A stretch of DNA of 16,747 nucleotides from Treponema sp. UBA7570 (GTDB lineage Bacteria; Spirochaetota; Spirochaetia; Treponematales; Treponemataceae), in NCBI GenBank assembly GCA_002477955.1, contig DLLE01000025.1, positions 33,362 through 50,108 of the forward strand, written 5' to 3'. The translations under genes and the position numbers were made by a program. Below the pieces are notes generated by a model. It was given only the letters and a program-made list of their open reading frames with translations, had not been told where the DNA came from and searched no databases. The stretch's first letter is position 1, and each line of letters starts with the position of its first letter. Positions 1-5,475 of the stretch are shown here, one piece after another.

Positions 1-61
1 AAAATCAACTTCAGAAAACGCATCTTCCACAAAAAACTAAAATAAGGAAAATTAAAAACTA

Positions 62-976
62 ATGTCAGAAAACAGCAGCGAAAACAATACCGAAGAAAAC
101 TCAAATCCTCTTCAAGCCGAAAATCAGCCGTTAGACAGTGCGATTCCCTCTCAAAACGAAAACTCTCCTTCAGACAGCGAAAATTCCGTGAAAACAGAAA
201 ATCAGCCGTTAGACATTGCAATTCCCTCTCAAAACGAAAACTCTCAAAAAATCCACACGCTTAAAGTCAATTCACTTTACAAATCATTCGGCAGAAAAAA
301 AGTTGTCCAGGGCGTCGATTTTCAGATGCATACGGGCGAAGTTTTAGGACTTTTAGGCCCAAACGGAGCCGGAAAAACAACATCTTTCTATATGATTGTA
401 GGTTTTTACCAGCCGACAAGCGGAGAAATTTTTCTGGACGACGAGCGAATCACCGACCTTCCAATGTACAAACGCGCCAGGCTCGGAATTTCTTATCTTC
501 CGCAGGAGCCTTCCGTCTTTAGAAAACTCACAGTCGAAGAAAATATCTGGTCAATTCTCGAAACCAGACAGGATTTAACAAGAGCCGAAAAAAGACAGCG
601 ACTCGAAGAGCTAATCGAAGAATTTTCAATCGGAAGAATCCGAAAACAGCCGGCATTTACGCTTTCCGGAGGAGAACGCCGCCGAACAGAAATCGCCCGT
701 TCACTCGCAATTGAACCAAAATTTCTTCTTTTGGACGAACCTTTTGCAGGAATCGACCCGATTGCAGTTGCCGACATCAAAGCCATGATAAAACTTCTCG
801 CAAAAAGAGGAATCGGAATTCTCATAACCGACCACAACGTCCGCGACACTCTCGAAATTACCGACCGTGCAATAATCATTTCGACAGGCCAAATCCTAAT
901 TCAGGGAAGCCAGCAGGACATTATCGACAGCCCGGTTGCAAGAGAAATCTATCTCGGCGAAAATTTCCATATGTAA
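62..976 (+). CDS. lptB: LptB-type ABC transporter ATPase (lipopolysaccharide/lipid export) with N-terminal extension
   Basis: Cytoplasmic ATPase of the Lpt envelope-lipid export machine, which works with LptF/G permeases. The protein is 304 aa, against about 240 for typical LptB. The ABC core starts near residue 65. It has Walker A GPNGAGKT (99-106), Q-loop Q148 in LPQEPS, signature LSGGERRR (201-208), Walker B FLLLDEP (221-227) and switch H258 in TDHNVRDT. LPQEPSVFRKLTVEEN and DEPFAGIDP are characteristic of LptB rather than of generic importers. Residues 1-62 are a hydrophilic Asn/Ser/Glu-rich extension holding a 16-residue block twice (residues 20-35 and 46-61). ATG at 62 is the only good start, because the next in-frame Met is inside the ABC domain. 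A weak AAGGA lies at 44-48, 13 nt upstream. The gene is probably downstream of another gene that ends near the window edge. The family call is strong, but the transported lipid in a spirochaete is unknown. Confidence 0.93.
   Translation: MSENSSENNTEENSNPLQAENQPLDSAIPSQNENSPSDSENSVKTENQPLDIAIPSQNENSQKIHTLKVNSLYKSFGRKKVVQGVDFQMHTGEVLGLLGPNGAGKTTSFYMIVGFYQPTSGEIFLDDERITDLPMYKRARLGISYLPQEPSVFRKLTVEENIWSILETRQDLTRAEKRQRLEELIEEFSIGRIRKQPAFTLSGGERRRTEIARSLAIEPKFLLLDEPFAGIDPIAVADIKAMIKLLAKRGIGILITDHNVRDTLEITDRAIIISTGQILIQGSQQDIIDSPVAREIYLGENFHM
119..245 (+). repeat. Near-exact in-frame direct repeat in the lptB 5' region
   Basis: Two 49-bp units, 119-167 and 197-245, differ at two positions. One difference is silent and one gives Ser versus Ile. 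The units are 78 bp apart start to start, so the duplication is in frame and encodes ENQPLDxAIPSQNENS twice within the low-complexity N-terminal extension. Confidence 0.95.
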
Positions 977-990
977 AATGTAAAAAAATT

Positions 991-1087
991 CTGGAGCGCA
1001 ACTTGCTCTCTAACCGTCCCTGCACAATTCCGCTGCCGCTTCATCCGCCACGGCGGACGCTTTCGCGTTGTTCCGGCACGGGCTAAG
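991..1087 (-). repeat. Dispersed twin-hairpin intergenic element, copy 1
   Basis: Read on the minus strand, it begins CTTAGCCCGTGCCGGA and ends TTGCGCTCCAG, matching copy 2 (5217-5321) at both ends and in the middle (GCGGAATTG.GCAG.G.ACGG). Two adjacent hairpins lie at 1057-1068 (ACGC/GCGT around a 4-nt loop) and 1044-1057 (TCCGC/GCGGA). Their sequence differs from copy 2 while the pairing is kept. It sits between the convergent lptB and rny genes. Confidence 0.85.
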
Positions 1088-1094
1088 TTTTTCT

Positions 1095-1118
1095 AAAAAA
1101 AACACAAAACCGTGTTTT
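1095..1118 (-). terminator. Second rho-independent terminator downstream of rny
   Basis: A perfect 7-bp stem, 1099-1105 with 1112-1118 (AAAACAC/GTGTTTT), is followed on the minus strand by a T tract running to 1095. It lies behind the first rny terminator and would catch read-through. On the plus strand the same hairpin has only four T residues, so it is a weaker stop for lptB. Confidence 0.6.
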
Positions 1119-1141
1119 ATCCTTCATTTTCCTTATTTATC

Positions 1142-1190
1142 AAAAAAAATCCTGCCCCGTAAGACATTTTCATTCTTCGGCGCAGGATTT
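1142..1190 (-). terminator. Rho-independent terminator of rny
   Basis: A 9-bp stem pairs 1147-1155 (AAATCCTGC) with 1182-1190 (GCAGGATTT). An inner helix pairs CCG/AAGA at 1157-1164 with TCTTCGG near 1174-1180. On the minus strand the stem is followed directly by eight T residues (1149-1142). It lies about 30 nt past the rny stop codon. Confidence 0.85.
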
Positions 1191-1220
1191 ATTTCATTTT
1201 AGAATATTTTTTTCAAAAAC

Positions 1221-2750
1221 TTATCTTGCGTATTCAACAATTCGTGTTTCGCGAATCATCGTCAATTTTATACGTCCCGGATAACGCAAATCGGTTTCAA
1301 TCTGTTTTGCAATCTTCTGCGCAAGCTCTTTAACTTCGCCGTCAGGAATTTTCTCGTTGTTTACAAGAATACGAAGTTCGCGTCCAGCCTGAATCGCATA
1401 AGCTTTTTCAACGCCCTGGAATTTTTCTGCAATTTCTTCAAGATTTTCAAGGCGTTTTATATAATTGTCCGCAGTTTCTTTTCTTGCGCCCGGACGTGCC
1501 GCAGAAATTGCATCTGCAATCTGAACAATAACCGCTTCGAGAGTTGCAGGCTCACAATCCTGATGGTGGGCAGCAATAGCATTGATAACTTTCTGGTCTT
1601 CGCCAAATTTTCTTGCCATTTCTGCTCCGACTTCTGCGTGGTTTTTGTCGCTATCGTTTTCTGCGCCTTTACCAATATCGTGCAAAAGAGCCGCACGTTT
1701 TGCAAGCTCGCGGTTTGCTCCAACTTCACCGGCAATAAGGGTTGCAATTTCTGCAACTTCTTTTGAGTGAGTAAGAACGTTCTGGCCGTAGCTTGTGCGG
1801 AAATACAAACGGCCCAAAGCGCGGACTCCATCCTGATTCATATTGTGAATTCCAAGATCAAAGAGCGCTTTTTCACCTTCTTCATAAATTTTCTGCTGAA
1901 CTTCTCTTGTTACTTTCTGCACAATTTCTTCAATTCTTGCAGGATGAATACGACCGTCTGTCACAAGCCTTTCAAGAGACTGTTTTGCAATTTCCTTGCG
2001 GACAGGATCAAAACAACTGATTACAACGGCTTCCGGAGTATCATCAATAATAATATCTACACCAGTCAAAGTTTCCAATGCGCGGATATTGCGTCCTTCA
2101 CGACCGATAATGCGGCCTTTCATCTCGTCGCTTGGAAGCGAAACAGTCGCAACTGTAATATCGCTCGTAACCTCAGTCGCAAGCCGCTGAATTGTTTCTA
2201 CAAGAATTTTCTGGGCTTTTTTATCTGCCGTCAACTGAGCTTCCTGCTCAATTTTGTTCAAAAGCGCCTGAGCGTCATGACGCGCGTCATTTTCAAGATT
2301 TTTGATGATTAAATCTTTTGCTTCTTGCGCAGACAAGCCAGAAATTCTCTCCAGCTCACGGCGATAAGTTTCTTCCTGAGTTGAGATCTGCTGCTCACGT
2401 TTTACCATAGAATTTTCGCGTTCAGCAAATTCCTGCTCTTTTTTGTCCATTTCGCTATTGCGTTTGTCAACGAGTTCTTCTTTTTTTGCAACTCTTGCTT
2501 CGTAAACCTGAATTTCCTTCCGGCGTTCACGATTTTCCCGTTCCTGCTGCTGACGTTCCCGAAGGAGTTGATCTTTTGTTTCTAGCAAATATTCTTTTTT
2601 CTGGGCTTCTGCTTCTTTTAATGCATCCTGTTTTACACGTTCAGCTTTTTGCTCTGCCGAAGATAATTGAAATTTGGCATATAACCAACGAATAATCCAT
2701 CCAAGAACTATACCAGCAACAGGAAGAATTACGAATAATACAACATTCAT
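1221..2750 (-). CDS. rny: Ribonuclease Y
   Basis: Membrane-anchored endoribonuclease that starts bulk mRNA decay, 509 aa and close to the usual length of about 520. It has an N-terminal transmembrane anchor at 3-24. A long charged Glu/Lys/Arg-rich coiled coil follows at about 30-180. The KH RNA-binding domain has the GxxG loop in IIGREGRN (214-221). The metal-dependent HD phosphohydrolase domain has H329 (THSKE), H357-D358 in LLHDIGKG, and HH at 395-396. The C-terminal segment with ISAARPGAR (416-423) is typical of the family. GGAG at 2757-2760, 6 nt before the ATG, fixes the start. The gene is transcribed alone from the promoter at 2855-2883 and ends in tandem terminators. No key residue appears to be missing. 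Confidence 0.97.
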   Translation of the reverse strand: MNVVLFVILPVAGIVLGWIIRWLYAKFQLSSAEQKAERVKQDALKEAEAQKKEYLLETKDQLLRERQQQERENRERRKEIQVYEARVAKKEELVDKRNSEMDKKEQEFAERENSMVKREQQISTQEETYRRELERISGLSAQEAKDLIIKNLENDARHDAQALLNKIEQEAQLTADKKAQKILVETIQRLATEVTSDITVATVSLPSDEMKGRIIGREGRNIRALETLTGVDIIIDDTPEAVVISCFDPVRKEIAKQSLERLVTDGRIHPARIEEIVQKVTREVQQKIYEEGEKALFDLGIHNMNQDGVRALGRLYFRTSYGQNVLTHSKEVAEIATLIAGEVGANRELAKRAALLHDIGKGAENDSDKNHAEVGAEMARKFGEDQKVINAIAAHHQDCEPATLEAVIVQIADAISAARPGARKETADNYIKRLENLEEIAEKFQGVEKAYAIQAGRELRILVNNEKIPDGEVKELAQKIAKQIETDLRYPGRIKLTMIRETRIVEYAR

Positions 2751-2854
2751 AAAATTCTCCTATGCTTCTATTAAGGAGTTGGATTTTTACTGCGGATAAA
2801 CGTCATCATCGTTCAAAATTTCCGCAAAAAAGCCGCCCCCAAAATATCCTTTAT

Positions 2855-2883
2855 ATTCTAATCTAAGAATATTTATATGTCAA
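2855..2883 (-). promoter_or_regulatory. Sigma70 promoter of rny
   Basis: On the minus strand, perfect -35 TTGACA (2883-2878), a 17-bp spacer and -10 TAGAAT (2860-2855). The predicted transcription start is near 2848, giving a leader of roughly 100 nt before the rny ATG. Confidence 0.85.
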
Positions 2884-3004
2884 ACAAATAAATCAGAGAA
2901 AAGTTATTTAGCCAAAATCTCGAGCTTTGATAAGAACAGCGATTTTATTCCATTCCCGTGCTGCGACAGTGAAATCTGTTGGGAATTTTCAATAAATTAT
3001 CTGT

Positions 3005-3073
3005 TCAAGCCAGATAATGACAAGTGATCAAGTCCGATAATGACGAGAAGACAAGCCCAAAAATGGCATCAAA
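3005..3073. repeat. Degenerate 23-bp tandem repeat
   Basis: Units start at 3005, 3028 and 3051. Units 1 and 2 match at 17 of 23 positions, sharing TCAAG and GATAATGAC. Unit 3 is more diverged but keeps CAAGCC and AATG in register. Confidence 0.55.
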
Positions 3074-3078
3074 TTATA

Positions 3079-3098
3079 AAACCCGAAATTAAGGGTAT
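3079..3098 (-). terminator. Weak terminator-like hairpin at the end of the RACo-like gene
   Basis: On the minus strand, ACCC (3096-3093) pairs with GGGT (3084-3081) around the TAA stop codon and is followed by TTTAT. The stem is only 4 bp, extendable past one mismatch, so termination here is uncertain. Confidence 0.35.
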
Positions 3099-4525
3099 TT
3101 AAATTCAATTGAACTTATGTATCTTTCCTGGAATTCAGGAACTGCGGCAAGGTTTATCTGGATTGAATGATTTTTAATTTCCATTGCCTTTTTTCTCAAA
3201 GTTTTAGAAAAAAGCATTGCGGACGCTCCTGCAAGAGCTGCATTTCCGAGTGGAACACAACGATTTTTAAGTTCGTTTGGAATAAGACCTATTGTGCAGG
3301 AATCTTCCATATCGAGGTGCGAACCAAAACCGCCTGCAATACAAAAAAGCGGAACATCAGGAGAACGCTCAAGCATATAGCGCAAACCTGCATAAACCGC
3401 AGATTTCGCAAGCTGAAGATTTCTAATATCCTGCTGAGAAAGATAAACAGCAGGTGTCAACTGAATGCAAAAAGAACCGTCGCCAAGTTTAGAAATATTT
3501 TTCCGTATTACGCCAGATTTATCGATAAAATTGTTTTTTAAGAACGTGCTTCCGGCACTTACAAGCCCTGAACCGCAAATTCCTTTTGCATTGCCGCTGC
3601 CGATTACAGAGCAGCAGAGCTTTCCGTTTTTATATTCAATTTTTTCAACCGCACCATCAACTGAACTCATTCCGCAACTGATATTCGCCGCCTCAAAAGC
3701 AGGACCCGCAGCAGCCGAAGTGCACAGAATTTTTGCAGGCTGTTCTTTCGTTTTTGGAATAAAAAGAGCAATTTCTGTATTTGTGCCAATATCTGCGAGC
3801 AAGAGCGGAGTTTGAACAGGAATGTCCCAGCACAAATTTTCATCGCTTTCTGGAGAAGGGAAACCCGCCGAAAGCATTGCGCAGACAGTGTCCGCGCCAA
3901 TAAAAGCCCCGACACAAGGAGGAAAATAGACCGGAGTCTCGGAATCAACTGAACTTGCAGCAAAAAGCTGTAAAATTTCCGGGGTTGGAAGATCCAGATT
4001 TGAACATTTTTCGTTGATTTTCCCACTGCGAACCTTGTCCCAACTTGCCGTAAAGCCAAAATGAGAAGCTGGAGTAAAAGGAGCGGCGGCAAGACCTTCG
4101 ACCGGAAACGCGCAGACAAAACTGAGCATTGTCGTGTTTCCAGTAATTACGATTTTAGAAACATTTAATTGAATTCCGCGCATTGTTTTTTGAGCAGCAA
4201 GCGCCAGCGCGTGAGCAAACATTCTTTCTAATTGCGAAATAATTGCATAATGAAGGGCTGACTCTCCTGTTTCTACGACAGCAGAAGAACCTGTAAGAGG
4301 CGGCCGCGTTGCAAAAGAAATACGGCGGATAACATCGCAGCCATAGCGGGCCTGAAGATTTTTTTCCGCAATGACAGAAAGGCATTTTTTTGAGGAAAGC
4401 GACCAGATTTTTACAGCAACAGTTGTCGTTCCGACATCTACTGCAATTCCAACATCTGTAATATTAACCTGCTCCGGCTGTTCTTCTGGAATTTGCGGTA
4501 AAAACCCCTGTGTTTCAATCTGCAT
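3089..4525 (-). CDS. RACo-like ASKHA ATPase (DUF4445-type corrinoid activation domain) without Fe-S domain
   Basis: The 478-aa soluble protein resembles the ATPase part of RACo-type reductive activators, which use ATP to return the cobalt of corrinoid proteins to Co(I). Visible motifs, in order, are the phosphate-1 loop AVDVGTTTVAVKI (28-40), VITGNTTMLSF (126-136), phosphate-2 LLADIGTNTEIAL (242-254), SAAAGPAFEAANISCGM (270-286), GICGSGLVSA (315-324), and CIAGGFGSHLD...GLIP (395-416). Family members usually carry an N-terminal [2Fe-2S] ferredoxin domain and linker. Here only about 25 residues precede the ATPase fold, and no CxxxxC cluster motif is present. No methyltransferase or corrinoid protein gene is adjacent. 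ATG at 4525 has only a weak upstream GGGA. The domain call is firm, but the substrate and the electron-donor partner are unknown. Confidence 0.8.
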   Translation of the reverse strand: MQIETQGFLPQIPEEQPEQVNITDVGIAVDVGTTTVAVKIWSLSSKKCLSVIAEKNLQARYGCDVIRRISFATRPPLTGSSAVVETGESALHYAIISQLERMFAHALALAAQKTMRGIQLNVSKIVITGNTTMLSFVCAFPVEGLAAAPFTPASHFGFTASWDKVRSGKINEKCSNLDLPTPEILQLFAASSVDSETPVYFPPCVGAFIGADTVCAMLSAGFPSPESDENLCWDIPVQTPLLLADIGTNTEIALFIPKTKEQPAKILCTSAAAGPAFEAANISCGMSSVDGAVEKIEYKNGKLCCSVIGSGNAKGICGSGLVSAGSTFLKNNFIDKSGVIRKNISKLGDGSFCIQLTPAVYLSQQDIRNLQLAKSAVYAGLRYMLERSPDVPLFCIAGGFGSHLDMEDSCTIGLIPNELKNRCVPLGNAALAGASAMLFSKTLRKKAMEIKNHSIQINLAAVPEFQERYISSIEFKYP

Positions 4526-4541
4526 CGCTTAGTCCCATAAC

Positions 4542-4570
4542 ATAATAAAGTCTGTATTTTACAGGATAAA
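4542..4570 (-). promoter_or_regulatory. Possible promoter of the RACo-like gene with a palindrome in its spacer
   Basis: On the minus strand, -10 TATTAT (4547-4542) lies 17 bp from a poor -35 TTTATC (4570-4565). The spacer contains the perfect inverted repeat CTGTA-TTT-TACAG (4552-4564), which could be an operator. The predicted start lies about 10 nt before the ATG. Confidence 0.4.
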
Positions 4571-4599
4571 CCAAAAATATCTTAAATGCAATTTTTTTC

Positions 4600-5160
4600 T
4601 TAGTTTTTTGAAAGGCGGAACTTTACTTCCAAAATATTGTCGCTCGAACCGCCTCTCGGCATGTGCCGCCAGTTTGCGCAGACTTCCGGTGCGTAGCCTT
4701 TTTTTCCATAACCAAAATCGTAGGAAATGCCGAAGGCAAATCCATTTCCAAAATTTGTGCTTTCGATATAATCTTCAATGTCCTGCAAACTTACAAAATC
4801 TGTGCGTCTGCCAAGACAGTACTGAACAGTTGTGCAAAGGCCTGCAAGCCCAGGATAAATTTTAAAACCTGCAAAACCGCAGTAATCCCAAAGAATAAAG
4901 TGCTCGCTACCTTTCCAGCGCGCGTCTATTATAGAATCCATTCCGAAAACAAGTTTTACAGGCTCGGCAACTGAAAAATTAACGGAAAAATCTCCGCACA
5001 AAATAACCTGGCTTTTTTGGTCAAAATCAGAAAGCAAATTTTTTAAATCTTTGTCACCGTAAAAAACATAGCCTGAACCGACACCAAATTCAAACTGTGG
5101 CTCGGCAAAAATTGAAAATACTGAAAAAAAACATACAAAAAGGAAAAAATATTTTTTCAT
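4600..5160 (-). CDS. Secreted hypothetical protein, possible small outer-membrane beta-barrel
   Basis: I do not recognise a named family. The 186-aa product has a clear Sec signal peptide: MKK, a hydrophobic core at 4-17, and a likely cleavage site after the Ala of SIFA near residue 19. The mature part is rich in Gly and aromatic residues in alternating patterns (FEFGVGSGYVFYG, FGNGFAFGISYDFGYG) and ends in a short hydrophobic stretch (LEVKFRLSKN). This is compatible with an 8-strand barrel or other beta-rich periplasmic protein, but the call is inference. There is no Shine-Dalgarno sequence before the ATG. A sigma70-like promoter sits only 6 nt upstream, so the mRNA may be leaderless. The RACo-like gene follows 74 bp downstream on the same strand without an obvious terminator, so partial co-transcription is possible. 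Confidence 0.75.
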   Translation of the reverse strand: MKKYFFLFVCFFSVFSIFAEPQFEFGVGSGYVFYGDKDLKNLLSDFDQKSQVILCGDFSVNFSVAEPVKLVFGMDSIIDARWKGSEHFILWDYCGFAGFKIYPGLAGLCTTVQYCLGRRTDFVSLQDIEDYIESTNFGNGFAFGISYDFGYGKKGYAPEVCANWRHMPRGGSSDNILEVKFRLSKN

Positions 5161-5166
5161 AAAGAT

Positions 5167-5195
5167 ATTATCGGAAAAAAGACGTAAAAGGTCAA
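5167..5195 (-). promoter_or_regulatory. Sigma70-like promoter abutting the 5160 start codon
   Basis: On the minus strand, -35 TTGACC (5195-5190), a 17-bp spacer and -10 GATAAT (5172-5167). Six bases separate the -10 from the ATG, so the predicted transcription start is at the start codon itself. Confidence 0.6.
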
Positions 5196-5216
5196 TTTTT
5201 TAGTTTTTAAGAAAAT

Positions 5217-5321
5217 CTTAGCCCGTGCCGGAGCAACGCCGAAGGCGTCTTTTTGCAAGGCAAAAAGATGGAGCGAAAGCGGAATTGCGCAGCGGACGGA
5301 TTGACGGCTAATTGCGCTCCA
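5217..5321 (+). repeat. Dispersed twin-hairpin intergenic element, copy 2
   Basis: The best-formed copy. It opens with CTTAGCCCGTGCCGGA and closes with TTGCGCTCCA. Adjacent hairpins are ACGCC-gaa-GGCGT (5236-5248) and a 9-bp stem TCTTTTTGC/GCAAAAAGA (5248-5268). TTAGCC at the 5' end can pair with GGCTAA at 5306-5311, extending to ACGGCTAA past one bulge, which would close the whole fold. It lies between the divergent promoters of the 5160 gene and thiB. Confidence 0.85.
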
Positions 5322-5343
5322 AAATAAAAAAGTTAAAACTCAC

Positions 5344-5372
5344 TTTACACAATTTATGTATATTTTTACAAT
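5344..5372 (+). promoter_or_regulatory. Sigma70 promoter of the thi operon
   Basis: -35 TTTACA (5344-5349), a 17-bp spacer and -10 TACAAT (5367-5372), each matching consensus at five of six positions. The predicted start is near 5379, a few bases before the riboswitch core. Confidence 0.8.
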
Positions 5373-5378
5373 GTGCTT

Positions 5379-5475
5379 TGTACCGGGGTGGGAAGAATTT
5401 TCCCTGAGATTACACCCGCAGAACTTCGTATGAGGTTCCAACCTGATCCGGATAATGCCGGCGGAGGAAGATATG
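5379..5475 (+). ncRNA. TPP riboswitch (THI element)
   Basis: The conserved THI core is present in order. It has GGGG (5385-5388), a P3 stem GGGAA/TTCCC (5390-5404), CTGAGA (5404-5409), ACCC (5414-5417) pairing with GGGT to form P2, CCTGATC (5442-5448), a CCGG/CCGG stem (5448-5451 with 5458-5461), and GCGGAGGAA (5461-5469). This motif binds thiamine pyrophosphate and shuts down the genes behind it. The Shine-Dalgarno GGAGGA (5463-5468) is part of the conserved core, and the ATG (5473) follows at once, so control is most simply at translation by direct occlusion. No separate terminator hairpin is visible. An extra hairpin at 5421-5438 lies between ACCC and CCTGATC. Confidence 0.95.

Larger units (their letters stand above)
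2751..3088. other. 338-bp intergenic region between the RACo-like gene and rny
   Basis: It holds the rny promoter (2855-2883), and the rny leader of about 100 nt contains a stem-loop (TGCGGA 2791-2796 with TCCGCA 2821-2826). Degenerate 23-bp tandem units lie at 3005-3073, and a weak terminator-like hairpin overlaps the stop of the RACo-like gene. I see no convincing coding sequence or known RNA in it. Confidence 0.7.

Noticed and set aside
1..61. Possible 3' end of an upstream gene
   Set aside because: All three forward frames are open from the edge, with stops at 38-40, 43-45 and 60-62. The sequence cannot decide which, if any, is coding. A TAATG overlap with lptB in one frame is suggestive only.
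1767..2312. 181-codon open frame antisense to rny
   Set aside because: It is a shadow of the rny reading frame, with composition and content explained by the real gene.
5455..5472. Upstream in-frame ATG for thiB
   Set aside because: It lies in the conserved GGATAATG of the TPP riboswitch, lacks its own ribosome binding site, and would put charged residues before the lipoprotein signal peptide.
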